From CAXBGS01 sp963975425 (GTDB lineage: Bacteria > Planctomycetota > Planctomycetia > Pirellulales > Pirellulaceae): a DNA stretch of 64,000 nucleotides. The notes under the pieces were generated by a model. The model ran no database searches. It saw only the letters and a list, made by a program, of their open reading frames with translations, and had not been told where the DNA came from. Shown in pieces: positions 51,175-60,190 of the stretch; the stretch's first letter is position 1, and every line of letters begins with the position of its first letter. The position numbers and the translations under genes are program-made. The stretch is taken from NCBI GenBank assembly GCA_963975425.1, contig CAXBGS010000009.1, positions 124,001 through 188,000 on the forward strand, written 5' to 3'.

Positions 51175-51921
51175 ATGATTCGCAGTTTTTTGTTTTTCGC
51201 AGTGCTGCCCTTGTTCGTCGCCCACTCCTGGGCCGAAGACCTCGTCAAACAAGCGCCTGCGGAGTCGCCCCAGCTGAAAAGCATCTTCAACGGTAAAGAT
51301 CTGAGTGGCTGGGATGGGAATCCGGATCTGTGGTCGGTCAAAGACGGCGTGATTCACGGCGAAACAACGGAAGAGGTTCCGACCAAGGGCAACACGTTCT
51401 TGATTTGGAAGGGTGGTAATGTCAGCGATTTTGAATTGCGACTTAGTTTTCGCTGCAGTGCGTCAAATAATTCTGGCATTCAGTATCGATCCCAGCACGT
51501 CACCGAAGGCTCCAAGATCAATAACGATTGGGTCGTGAAAGGTTATCAACACGAAATTCGTAACGAAGAGGACTTTCCGAACGTTCCCGGATTCATTTAC
51601 GACGAGAAAGGCACACGCAAACGAATTTGCATGGTCGGTGAACGAGCCGTCTGGGATGCTGACGGCAAGAAGGTGCTTGATGATAACTTGATCGATGAAG
51701 CAGGATTCAAGGAATTGATGAAGGTCGATGACTGGAATGATGTCGTGATCATCGCCAAGGGAAATCATATTCGCCACTACCTAAACGGTCGTCTGATCAT
51801 GGATTTTCGTGACAAGCATCCTGAACTGGCACTCAAAGAAGGTGTCCTCGCGCTACAGTTGCACGGTGGCAAGCCGATGTGGGCCGAATACAAAGACATC
51901 CGCTTGACGCAGCTAAAGTAG
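51175..51921 (+). CDS. Secreted DUF1080 protein
   Basis: A 248-residue single-domain protein with signal peptide (MIRSFLFFAVLPLFVAHSWA, ending AEDL). DUF1080 landmarks are SIFNGKDLSGWDGN, LRLSFRCSASNNSGIQYRSQ, GYQHEIRNEEDFP, WNDVVIIAKGNHIRHYLNG and LALQLHGGKPMWAEYKDIRL. AGGAG (51164-51168) gives a clear start. The domain is linked to 3-keto-disaccharide turnover. The conserved acidic and histidine residues (HEIR, HGGKPMWAEYKDI) are the candidate active site. The gene is single, between the E1 operon (divergent) and the CBS gene (convergent). Confidence 0.9.
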   Translation: MIRSFLFFAVLPLFVAHSWAEDLVKQAPAESPQLKSIFNGKDLSGWDGNPDLWSVKDGVIHGETTEEVPTKGNTFLIWKGGNVSDFELRLSFRCSASNNSGIQYRSQHVTEGSKINNDWVVKGYQHEIRNEEDFPNVPGFIYDEKGTRKRICMVGERAVWDADGKKVLDDNLIDEAGFKELMKVDDWNDVVIIAKGNHIRHYLNGRLIMDFRDKHPELALKEGVLALQLHGGKPMWAEYKDIRLTQLK

Positions 51922-51998
51922 CTGACGCCAAAGTCGCCACGGCATCACGCCGATTCGTGATGCTGGACACCGGCCGACTTGAGGCCGTATCGCCGTCC

Positions 51999-52934
51999 TT
52001 AAATGGACGGCGGCATGGCCTCGGCAACACCGCTGAAATACAGCGTCGCAGGTTGGCGGCGATCCGTCGGGCGACGCAGCAAGTCGGCGGCGGCTCCCAG
52101 CAAGTCACGCCGACTGACTTGTCCAATCAGTTTGTTATTTTCGACCACTGGCAATCGTCGATACGGCGAGTTGAGAAAAATTTGTGCCACGTTCAGGATG
52201 TCATCGCCGCGGTGGATGGTCTTTGCGTGCTCATCCATAAAACTAGCGACATCGGCCGATGCATTGGCTTGACGAAGCCGGTCGTCGCTGCGTTCTTTTC
52301 GCGCTCGGGTCACCACCTCGTTGGCGATCCGATGTTCGGCACGCAGTACGTCGCGTCGGCTGATTTGCCCCGCGAGTGCCTCGCCCTTTAACACCGGCAG
52401 GCGTCGATAGGGCGTTTCTTGAAATTTGTGGGCCACATCTAAAAGGGAGGCATCCTCGGCAATGATCCGATTGCGATCGGTGTTCATATAAGCACCGACG
52501 TTGGTGCCAGGCAGCTGGTCATAGGCGGCGGAGATCAAAACCTGCATCGCGGTTTTCTCCGAAAAGATGCCTTCGAATTTTCGCTGATCGCCAAGGACCG
52601 GCGCGCCGGAAATTCGTTTCGACAGGATGTGGTCGATTGCATCGAAGACATCCATGTTCGCGCTCAGCGTAACCAGATCGCAAGTCATAAACTCCCGAGC
52701 CGTTTCAATATGCATGCCGGCGGCATGCGCGATTTCGACCGTGTCGGTCAACGCGTTCATACAGCACTTTTCCGAAAACACACCCAGGTAGTTTCCGTCT
52801 GCATCGGCGACCGGTGCGCCAGAGATATTGTCTTTCAGCAGTTTCGTGACGCCATCGATCACATTCATTTCTGGACGCAGCGTGACAAGAGTCCGACGCA
52901 TAAAATCGTTTGCGGTTCTTACATCGTTCAGCAT
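51999..52934 (-). CDS. Four-CBS-domain regulatory protein
   Basis: A 311-residue protein built almost entirely of two CBS pairs, at about residues 10-135 and 145-285. Repeat signatures include ISGAPVADADGNYLGVFSEK, RISGAPVLGDQRKFEGIFSEK, PYRRLPVLKGEALAGQISRRD and PYRRLPVVENNKLIGQVSRRD. CBS pairs bind adenine nucleotides or S-adenosylmethionine and regulate partner proteins; no catalytic domain is attached. AAAGGA upstream of the ATG supports the start. The stop overlaps a 7-bp hairpin gccgtcc/ggacggc (51992-52011). The partner is unknown. Confidence 0.9.
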   Translation of the reverse strand: MLNDVRTANDFMRRTLVTLRPEMNVIDGVTKLLKDNISGAPVADADGNYLGVFSEKCCMNALTDTVEIAHAAGMHIETAREFMTCDLVTLSANMDVFDAIDHILSKRISGAPVLGDQRKFEGIFSEKTAMQVLISAAYDQLPGTNVGAYMNTDRNRIIAEDASLLDVAHKFQETPYRRLPVLKGEALAGQISRRDVLRAEHRIANEVVTRARKERSDDRLRQANASADVASFMDEHAKTIHRGDDILNVAQIFLNSPYRRLPVVENNKLIGQVSRRDLLGAAADLLRRPTDRRQPATLYFSGVAEAMPPSI

Positions 52935-53242
52935 GAATATGTCCTTTGAAAGAGAAGCGTGAAATAACGTGGAATAAGCGGTGCAGGGTTAAAGGTGGAT
53001 CGATTGGTCTCTACGCAACCTAGGCGTTCATAGATGACGGGTCAAACTATTTCGCTTGTGATTGTTCTTTCAAAGTCGAGTCATGCTCAATCCGCCACTT
53101 CGGTGTGGCAACATGTGTTTGCAACGGATCGATAGAATGGAAATCGCGATGATTCGATTCGTGATATATTTCACATTCACTCAACCCCCGCTTGCTATTG
53201 GCAATCAAAGCCAGCCAAACACCGCCAACCGTCTAGTTTTAC
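52935..53242. other. 308-bp divergent intergenic region
   Basis: It lies between the start of the CBS gene (minus) and the sulfatase operon (plus), so it should hold both promoters. Just upstream of the CBS start is a Shine-Dalgarno-like AAAGGA on the minus strand. The short stem cgccacttcgg/tgtggc near 53093-53108 and an AT-rich stretch gatatatttcac near 53162 were noted. No gene, tRNA or repeat was recognised. Confidence 0.6.
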
Positions 53243-55153
53243 ATGCGACTAATACTTCTATCGACAATCACATTTTTGCTGACAAGTTTTTGCGGGCCGA
53301 TCGCGAACGCGCAGCGCAATAAACAGCGAGATAAGAAGCCACGCCCTAATATTTTGTGGCTGTTCGCCGAGGACACTTCACCGTGGATGGGATGCTACGG
53401 TCACGAGATCAATCAAGGGCATACTCCCAATATCGATGGTCTTGCTAGTCGCGGCGTCAGGTTCTCTCGCGCTTTCGTTCCGGCACCTGTCTGTTCGGCG
53501 TGCCGGTCGGCGCTCATGGGTGGTCAGAATCAGATTCGATTTGGCGCACACGAGCATCGATCCTCGCGAGGACCGGCCAAGATTTATTTGCCTTCCGGAA
53601 TGAAGCTGCTGCCGCAATTGATCAAAGAAAGTGGGTATTTCACGTTCAATCTTGGTAAAGACGATTACAACTTTATCTGGGACCACGAGGCGACGTATTC
53701 GCTGCAGCAAAAGAGACGAAGTCCTGTTCCTTGGGACCAACTAAAAGCAAGCCAACCCTTCTTTGGTCAGATTCAAACCGCCGGCGGCAAGTTTCCGACC
53801 CAGAACTTTCCAGCCGATCGTAAAGTTGACCCGGCGTCAGTGACGGTCCCGCCGGACTATCCGCAGAACCAGTTGTATCGCGAAGTTGTCGCGCAGCACT
53901 ACGATGCGATCCGCGCCGACGATGAATTCATCGGCTCGGTCCTAGATGGATTGAAACAAGCCGGGTTGGCCGACAACACCATCGTTGTTTATTTCGGCGA
54001 TCACGGCGCGAACAATTTGGTTCGCCACAAGCAGATGCCGACCGAAGGCGGTCTACACGTTCCCTTTATTATCGCCGGTCCCGATCCGTGGGTTCCCGCC
54101 CCGTCGGTGCGTGACGACTTGGTCAACTTGCTGGATTTGTCGACAACCACGCTTGAGTGGGCAGGCGTTACGGTTCCCGATTGGTACGAAGGACAGTTCT
54201 TATTCGACGAAGTGCCTGTGCCACACGAATACGTGGCCGCAGCAAAGGATCGTTTGGACCATACGATCGATCGCGTCCGAACCATTCGTACGCATCGCTA
54301 TCGCTACACGAGGAACTACAAAACAGATCGAATTTTTCTGCAGCCTCAGTACCGAGATTCCAAAGATTATGTCAAGAATCTGCGCGAGCTTTATGCGACT
54401 GGAAAACTGTCGCCCAAGTTGACCGAAATCTACTTCGGCGAGCGACCGGCCGAAGAACTTTACGACGTCATCAAAGATCCGAACCAGCTGAACAATCTGG
54501 TCGGCGATCCCAAACATGCCAAAGAACTTAATCGCCATCGTGAATTGCTCGACGATTGGCTAGCCAAAGGTGACATGGGGGCGGGGGAAGAACCGCACGA
54601 GGAACTTGCCTTTCAAGCCGATGGTCAGAAATGGGGCAGGGGAGTGAACCCTGAGTATGAAGTCGTTCGCACGGACAGTGATGGCGATGGGCTCTCGGAT
54701 CCTTGGGAAAAAAACAACGGACGTGACCCTCAAGACGGAAAGCTGCTTTTCACGTTCGACTGTGGCGGGTGGCAAACCGAAGGCTGGCAAGGCGACCAAG
54801 AACTGGGAAACATCGCCGGCCGCTTGGGATTCCTCAACTTTGTCATCGCCGATGGCCGCGGATCACTGCAGCGTTCTGGTCTGAATTTGGATCCCCGGCT
54901 GAACCAAGGTACATTTGTATTGTCGGCATCCGCGACCGACAAAGTGGTAGCGCGTGTGTCGCTATCGCTGAAAGGTCATGACCAGCCGGTGCAAATTCCG
55001 CAATTGGAGATTGCTGCCGGCAAAGACTGCAGCGAAGTTTCCGCGCCGATGCCAAAATTGAGTGTTGCTGATGGAGTCATTGAATCGCTCGCTGTCGAAT
55101 TCGAATCCTCCCCGGGGACTACCGTCACGATTGATGCGATGGAAGTCCGTTGA
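53243..55153 (+). CDS. Secreted sulfatase with variant formylglycine motif and C-terminal calcium-binding-type extension
   Basis: A 636-residue sulfatase with signal peptide (ending ANAQ). The metal start is NILWLFAEDTSPWMGCYG, with Glu-Asp in place of the usual Asp-Asp. The formylglycine site is Cys84 in CSACRSALMGG, so neither CxPSR nor CxPTR. VYFGDHGANNLVRHK and EGGLHVPFIIAGPD are family-typical; heparan N-sulfatase-like enzymes show similar features. After about residue 455 there is a non-sulfatase extension with TDSDGDGLSDPWEKNNGRD, a thrombospondin-type-3-like calcium loop, and a beta-sandwich-like end. It is the first gene of an operon: the DUF1549 gene starts 17 bp before its stop. 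Confidence 0.9.
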   Translation: MRLILLSTITFLLTSFCGPIANAQRNKQRDKKPRPNILWLFAEDTSPWMGCYGHEINQGHTPNIDGLASRGVRFSRAFVPAPVCSACRSALMGGQNQIRFGAHEHRSSRGPAKIYLPSGMKLLPQLIKESGYFTFNLGKDDYNFIWDHEATYSLQQKRRSPVPWDQLKASQPFFGQIQTAGGKFPTQNFPADRKVDPASVTVPPDYPQNQLYREVVAQHYDAIRADDEFIGSVLDGLKQAGLADNTIVVYFGDHGANNLVRHKQMPTEGGLHVPFIIAGPDPWVPAPSVRDDLVNLLDLSTTTLEWAGVTVPDWYEGQFLFDEVPVPHEYVAAAKDRLDHTIDRVRTIRTHRYRYTRNYKTDRIFLQPQYRDSKDYVKNLRELYATGKLSPKLTEIYFGERPAEELYDVIKDPNQLNNLVGDPKHAKELNRHRELLDDWLAKGDMGAGEEPHEELAFQADGQKWGRGVNPEYEVVRTDSDGDGLSDPWEKNNGRDPQDGKLLFTFDCGGWQTEGWQGDQELGNIAGRLGFLNFVIADGRGSLQRSGLNLDPRLNQGTFVLSASATDKVVARVSLSLKGHDQPVQIPQLEIAAGKDCSEVSAPMPKLSVADGVIESLAVEFESSPGTTVTIDAMEVR

Positions 55154-56948
55154 TCGTCGCGGCGGGTTGCGAGATGGCACAGTCAAGACGCCAATCGCGC
55201 CGATCATTGGTGGCATCGGCAAAGGTCTGTGCTGCCAATTCGTTTGTCGACAACGCCGCGATCCGTTGCGCCGTGGCGTTTCCATCATCCTCTGGGCGTT
55301 GGCGATCGTTTTCGCAGAATCGATTCTTACGAGTTCGCTTCTGACAGGTTCACCCCTGACGGGTTCGCTGAGTGCAAGTGAAATCGCATCGGTGGATCAG
55401 GCCGTCACGAGAATCAACGCGTTGCTGGCACGGGGCTGGGAACGAGATGGAGTGACGCCGGCGCGGGTCAGTGGCGATTCGGAATTTTGCCGGCGAATTT
55501 GGTTGGACTTGGCCGGTGTCGCGCCGCCGGTCGCGGAGGTGCGGTCGTTCTTGCTCGATGCACGCCCGCATAAGCGTGAGGAATTGATCGATCGACTGTT
55601 GCGCTCATCCATGCACGCACGGCACATGGCCGGTCGATGGAACGACATTTTGCTTCCCGATGATCTTGGTCCGCAGTCCCGCGCGAACGTGATCGAGCTG
55701 AACCGCTGGCTACGCACTCAATTTTCAGACAATATTCCCTACGATCACCTGGTCGGGCGCTTTTTAACCGCAGGCGGTGACGGGAATTCGGGCCCTGCGA
55801 TTTTCTATACCGCGCACTCACTTGCACCCGAGAAAATTGCCTCGGCGACATCACGTATCTTTCTCGGATTACAGCTTCAGTGTGCTCAGTGCCACGACCA
55901 TCCGTTCGATCGCTGGACTCAAGACGAATTTTGGAGCTACGCGGCGTTCTTTGGCCAGCTTGAAAGTCGACAGGATCGGCGCTCGCGAACAACCTTGGTT
56001 ATTGACCGCCCAGGCCGTGAAGTTCACTTCCCGGACTCGGATCGGGTGATGCAACCGCGGTACCCGGGAATCAAACAACGTCCCGACAAAGACCCTGCCG
56101 ACAATCGGAGACGACAATTGACGATTTGGTTGGCATCACGTGACAACCCTTATTTCGCCCGCGCCGCGGTCAATCGTGCGTGGGGACATCTGTTTGCTCG
56201 CGGAATCGTGGATCCGGTTGACGCCATGGATGCCGATAATCCAGCCAGCCACCCGGAACTGTTAGCCTATTTGGCAGACTACTTTGTTGACATTCGATTT
56301 GACCTGAGGCTGCTCTATGCGACTCTGGCGCGAACCAATGCTTATCAACTCACTAGCATCGCGTCGAACACAAAGAATGCACCGGCCTATACGTTCGCCA
56401 CGATGAGACCCAAGACGCTGACGCCACAACAGTATTACGACAGCTTGGTCCAGAACGTGTTGCGACAATCGCTGGACTCAGACAACAGCGATTCGGCAAT
56501 GCGGAATGTGCAGCGGGAACAGTTTTTGTCACGGATGCGAGCCGGCAGCGGTTCACCCGATCAGTATCCGCACGGAATTGTGCAAGCGTTAGGCTTATTG
56601 AATGGTCCCGAAATTGGGATGGCGACCACGGGGCAAAACGGATTGTTGGTGGCTATCGAAGCTCCGTTCTTATCCGATCGTGACCGGATTGAAACATTGT
56701 TTCTGGCAACACTTTCGCGCTTGCCCACCCAGCAGGAATTTGACCAATGTTTGCAGATGATTGACGCGACGATGAAGGATGATTCATCGGCGGATCGGAA
56801 CGCAACAGAACGGAAGTCTTCAGACTGGCAATCATCCGACCGCGATCTCTCAAACCGCGGGGCCGCCGTTTCGAATCAGAAAGCGGCCGCGCTGGGTGAC
56901 ATCTTGTGGGCGCTTCTGAACACGGCCGAATGCGCTGTATCCCCTTAG
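55137..56948 (+). CDS. DUF1549/DUF1553 protein
   Basis: A 603-residue protein. Residues about 105-310 are DUF1549 with FCRRIWLDLAGVAPPVAEVR, LLRSSMHARHMAGRWNDILL, and CAQCHDHPFDRW (Cys249, Cys252, His253), which reads as CxxCH. Residues about 330-600 are DUF1553 with WLASRDNPYFARAAVNRAW, FARGIVDPVDAMDADNPASH and LTPQQYYDSL. The usual N-terminal cytochrome-c-like domain (PSCyt1) is absent. The start is uncertain: ATG 55137 leaves 49 polar residues before a membrane segment (IILWALAIVFAESIL), whereas TTG 55266 would make that segment a signal peptide. These paired proteins are planctomycete hallmarks of unknown function. Confidence 0.82.
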   Translation, partial: RWKSVDRRGGLRDGTVKTPIAPIIGGIGKGLCCQFVCRQRRDPLRRGVSIILWALAIVFAESILTSSLLTGSPLTGSLSASEIASVDQAVTRINALLARGWERDGVTPARVSGDSEFCRRIWLDLAGVAPPVAEVRSFLLDARPHKREELIDRLLRSSMHARHMAGRWNDILLPDDLGPQSRANVIELNRWLRTQFSDNIPYDHLVGRFLTAGGDGNSGPAIFYTAHSLAPEKIASATSRIFLGLQLQCAQCHDHPFDRWTQDEFWSYAAFFGQLESRQDRRSRTTLVIDRPGREVHFPDSDRVMQPRYPGIKQRPDKDPADNRRRQLTIWLASRDNPYFARAAVNRAWGHLFARGIVDPVDAMDADNPASHPELLAYLADYFVDIRFDLRLLYATLARTNAYQLTSIASNTKNAPAYTFATMRPKTLTPQQYYDSLVQNVLRQSLDSDNSDSAMRNVQREQFLSRMRAGSGSPDQYPHGIVQALGLLNGPEIGMATTGQNGLLVAIEAPFLSDRDRIETLFLATLSRLPTQQEFDQCLQMIDATMKDDSSADRNATERKSSDWQSSDRDLSNRGAAVSNQKAAALGDILWALLNTAECAVSP

Positions 56949-56970
56949 TTTCGTTTCGAGGTGCTTGGCG

Positions 56971-58305
56971 ATGAACAATAGACAGGTCTTCGATCGACGC
57001 GATTGGATGCGGTTGGCGGCGGGTACCGCTTGCGGCGTCGCGACAAGCCCCTTGTCGTCCGTACTGGCAAACGCTGCAAAACAGTCAGGCCGGCACTGCG
57101 TTTTATTGTGGATGTCGGGCGGTCCCAGCCAAATCGATACGTTCGATATGAAACCTGGGCATGTCAACGGAGGGACGATCAAGCCGATATCTACTGCCGT
57201 TCCGGGGATCGCTTGGAGCGAGCATTTACCAAGACTGGCCAAGGAAGCAAAGTCGATTGCGGTCATTCGCGGGATGAGCACCAAGGAAGGTGACCACGAA
57301 CGTGGGACCGTGCTGATGCGCACCGGCCACGTCCCCGGCGGCGCGGTCGTCTATCCATCGATGGGAGCTTCGCTTTCTAAATCATTGACGGACTCACTTG
57401 GCACCGAGCCGTTGTCGTTGCCCAGTTACGTCAGTATCTCACCTGGGCCATTCAGTCGGTCGGCGACAGGTCCCGGATTTCTTGGGCCCAAGCATGCCGC
57501 CATGTTGGTCGCTGCGGCAGGGCAACAGAACGATAATCCTGGCCAGGATGCCGTCCAGGGCTTTGCCCAGTTGCGCGTCGATTTCATGCGTCGGTCGATG
57601 GAGGTGGATTCCGGGCGATACCGTTCACGGATTCAGTTTTGGCAACAGATGCAAGCCGATTTCCTAAAGGATCGTCCCAACGCCAACGTGGTTGCGCATG
57701 ACACGGTTTATCAATCCGCCATTCGCATGATGGAAAGCGAGGCCAGTGAAGCTTTCGATCTTGATGCAGAACCCGACTCGGTTCGCGAGAGTTACGGACG
57801 GGATTCTTTCGGACAAGGTTGTTTGATGGCGCGTCGCCTGATCGAGCGTGGTGTCTCGATGATCGAGGTCAATTTGGGCAACGGATTAGGATGGGACACA
57901 CACGCCGATAACTTCACACAAGTTCGGCGGTTAAGTGAACAGCTTGACAATGGTTGGTCAGCCCTCATGAGCGAGTTGCGAGACCGCGGATTGTTGGAAC
58001 GAACCACGATCGTATGGGCAGGCGAGTTTGGGCGTACGCCCAAGATCAATAACAACGGTGGACGCGACCATTTTCCACAAGCGTTCAGTTGTGTGCTGGC
58101 CGGTGGCGGCATCGCGGGCGGGCAAGTTTATGGCGCCACCAGCCAGGACGGCAGCGAGGTGACCGATGGCAAGATGGACCAGCAAGATTTGTTGGCGACC
58201 TTATGCCAGGCACTGGGGGTGAACCCGTCCACCGAACACATGGCCGATGGCGGTCGCCCGATTCGTATTGCCGAAGGTGACGTTATTGACGAGTTGCTGA
58301 GTTGA
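56971..58305 (+). CDS. DUF1501 protein with twin-arginine-like signal
   Basis: A 444-residue protein of the DUF1501 family, related in fold to alkaline phosphatases/sulfatases. The N-terminus DRRDWMRLAAG resembles a Tat signal. Family features: VLLWMSGGPSQIDTFDMKPG, VIRGMSTKEGDHERGTVLMRTGH, YPSMGASLSK, NGLGWDTHADNFTQVRRL and VWAGEFGRTPKINNNGGRDHFP. GAGGTG (56958-56963) supports the ATG at 56971, rather than the TTG two codons earlier. Proteins of this family nearly always pair with a DUF1549 gene, as here (22-bp gap). The stop TGA overlaps the start TTG of the lipoprotein gene. Confidence 0.92.
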   Translation: MNNRQVFDRRDWMRLAAGTACGVATSPLSSVLANAAKQSGRHCVLLWMSGGPSQIDTFDMKPGHVNGGTIKPISTAVPGIAWSEHLPRLAKEAKSIAVIRGMSTKEGDHERGTVLMRTGHVPGGAVVYPSMGASLSKSLTDSLGTEPLSLPSYVSISPGPFSRSATGPGFLGPKHAAMLVAAAGQQNDNPGQDAVQGFAQLRVDFMRRSMEVDSGRYRSRIQFWQQMQADFLKDRPNANVVAHDTVYQSAIRMMESEASEAFDLDAEPDSVRESYGRDSFGQGCLMARRLIERGVSMIEVNLGNGLGWDTHADNFTQVRRLSEQLDNGWSALMSELRDRGLLERTTIVWAGEFGRTPKINNNGGRDHFPQAFSCVLAGGGIAGGQVYGATSQDGSEVTDGKMDQQDLLATLCQALGVNPSTEHMADGGRPIRIAEGDVIDELLS

Positions 58306-60095
58306 TCAACGATATCGTGTACTGCCGTGTCGTTCTTTTAAGCTTGACGTTCTTCGCGGCATCGTTTGCCTTGACGATGGTTGGTTGCGCGAAACGGCCC
58401 GGCTCGAACGATGCAGATCGCACGGAAGACGTGCAGGATCATCCAAGCGAGATTGTCGACAGCGATTTCAGCGAGACCGCCGAAGTTTCTGACGAGTTGG
58501 CGGCCGAGAAAACGCGTGCCGCCGAACCCGTTGCTGATAACGTCGCCACGGTCCGGCAATCAGTATCTGGCCCTGCCGTTATGTCTGAAAAAGCGGTTGA
58601 TGACCTGCATCCCGATCCGGCTTCGGATGAATTGCTTGATCCCGATTCACCGATGGCGGCGCAGGCGGATGAATCGTCGGATTCACTACCTCGGTCGCAA
58701 CTTTCATTGCCAGGCGAACCTGTGAGGCTTTACTTGCCTACCTCGGTTGGACCACTGCTGGTGGACGTACACATTTGTCTTGATGGTCATCATCAAGCAG
58801 AGGCCTTTTACGAACAGATTGACAAGGTGATCGCAGACGCGAAAAAGAAAACGGAGGATCGTCTTTCGTGGTCGCAATTGTTTCAATTTGTACAAGAACA
58901 TCCCAGCCGATTTGGTCCCGTCATGCGGAACGTCGGCAATCAAGCCGAGCAGTTGATTCGGCGATACGACACCAATCGCAATCGATCGGTCGAACATGAT
59001 GAATTAGAAAAGTTTCTCTTCCGCCAGTCGACCGAACATGTCGCGTTTCGTTTGCGAGGTACGGATTACTTTCAAGCCACCGCGCGAGATCGTGTCGATC
59101 TGCTCCGTCTGCTTGATTCCAGCGGCACGAATCGAATCCGTATCGACAACGATGATGAGATTGCTCTTGCGCTGCATCGATTGGACTCAAGCTCGGACCA
59201 GCAGGTTGGACTATCGGAAGTCGTGTCTGGCATGGCCGACGATGGTGAAGTTTGGGGTCGACGTCGAACCGGACGACACGGTGATGTCGCGATGGATCTC
59301 GAGGGATTCGTCGACTGGATGATGGTTTCCTACTCCATTGATGCTGACCTGCAAAGCTCACCCTTTTCACCGCCACAGCGTCCCATCGTGGTACTGGACG
59401 AGAATCGAGACGGTGAAATCAGCGCCGAAGAATGCAACAGGCTAAGCACCATGCCACCACATTTTCATTTGATGGTGGATTTTTTGAGCGGGGATTCGCC
59501 ACGACTGGGCCTCGTTGCCAGACATCCGCTCATCACGGATCCCCTGTCGATCGATGACAATGATTCCGGACAACTTGTCTTGGCCGATGATCGGTTTCAA
59601 CTCGTCGTTCAAGTCGTCGACCGTCTCGAAAGGTCAAACTCGATTGCCAAGAAAATGGTCGAGATGTTCAGTGCGTCGACGGCGCCGATTTGGGCATATC
59701 AAGTACGTGCGCGATCGTTTGAACAACCCGATCTACTGTTCGCTTGGCTCGATCGCGATCAAAACCAAGTGTTGTCGGCGCGGGAAATCGCATACGCCAC
59801 CGATCGATTGCGGGCAAGTTTTAATAACCGATCTGAAATCCAACGCGCGGACTTGCCCGTGACCTACACGTTGAAATTGGTGCGCGGGGACCCGGCGCAA
59901 GACACACTGAATTTTCAACAAATGCCTTCGTCAGGCACCTTGGAAACGATACCGCGATGGGCAACGGAAATGGACATCAATGGCGATCGTGAGATATCCA
60001 AGGTTGAATTCATCGGGACGATCGAGCAGTTTGACGAATTGGACGCCAACGCCGACGGGTTTCTCGGTCCGATCGAGCTGCGGAGAGCACCGTGA
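58302..60095 (+). CDS. EF-hand-rich lipoprotein, last gene of the sulfatase/DUF1549/DUF1501 operon
   Basis: A 597-residue protein with an N-terminal signal and lipobox TMVGC (Cys29). A long acidic Ser/Asp/Glu-rich linker follows. At least five EF-hand-like calcium loops are readable: DTNRNRSVEHDE (about 223-234), DENRDGEISAEE (about 366-377), DDNDSGQLVLAD (about 418), DRDQNQVLSARE, DINGDREISKVE and DANADGFLGPIE near the C-terminus. The start is taken as TTG 58302, whose last two bases are also the first two of the DUF1501 stop (TTGA). A calcium-binding scaffold at the outer surface is the simplest idea; the role is not known. Confidence 0.78.
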   Translation: MINDIVYCRVVLLSLTFFAASFALTMVGCAKRPGSNDADRTEDVQDHPSEIVDSDFSETAEVSDELAAEKTRAAEPVADNVATVRQSVSGPAVMSEKAVDDLHPDPASDELLDPDSPMAAQADESSDSLPRSQLSLPGEPVRLYLPTSVGPLLVDVHICLDGHHQAEAFYEQIDKVIADAKKKTEDRLSWSQLFQFVQEHPSRFGPVMRNVGNQAEQLIRRYDTNRNRSVEHDELEKFLFRQSTEHVAFRLRGTDYFQATARDRVDLLRLLDSSGTNRIRIDNDDEIALALHRLDSSSDQQVGLSEVVSGMADDGEVWGRRRTGRHGDVAMDLEGFVDWMMVSYSIDADLQSSPFSPPQRPIVVLDENRDGEISAEECNRLSTMPPHFHLMVDFLSGDSPRLGLVARHPLITDPLSIDDNDSGQLVLADDRFQLVVQVVDRLERSNSIAKKMVEMFSASTAPIWAYQVRARSFEQPDLLFAWLDRDQNQVLSAREIAYATDRLRASFNNRSEIQRADLPVTYTLKLVRGDPAQDTLNFQQMPSSGTLETIPRWATEMDINGDREISKVEFIGTIEQFDELDANADGFLGPIELRRAP

Positions 60096-60136
60096 GCCGA
60101 AAACGCTAAGCAGGCCGGCAAACACGCATAAAAAAA

Positions 60137-60160
60137 GCGGGAGGGCTCTCGCCCTCCCGC
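60137..60160 (-). terminator. Intrinsic terminator of glutamine synthetase gene
   Basis: gcgggaggg and ccctcccgc form a perfect 9-bp stem around ctctcg. On the plus strand the stem is preceded by an A-run (60130-60136), which on the minus strand becomes TTTTTTT directly after the hairpin. This is a textbook rho-independent terminator for the gene ending at 60191. Confidence 0.95.
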
Positions 60161-60190
60161 TCTCCACTCCTCTTCATCAAGCATCGTCAC

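Noticed and set aside
51992..52011. Hairpin overlapping the CBS gene stop as a terminator
   Set aside because: The 7-bp stem has no T-run on either side.
55881..55916. c-type cytochrome heme site (CxxCH) in the DUF1549 protein
   Set aside because: CAQCHDHPFDRW is a conserved DUF1549 motif; heme attachment is not established and the usual cytochrome domain is absent.
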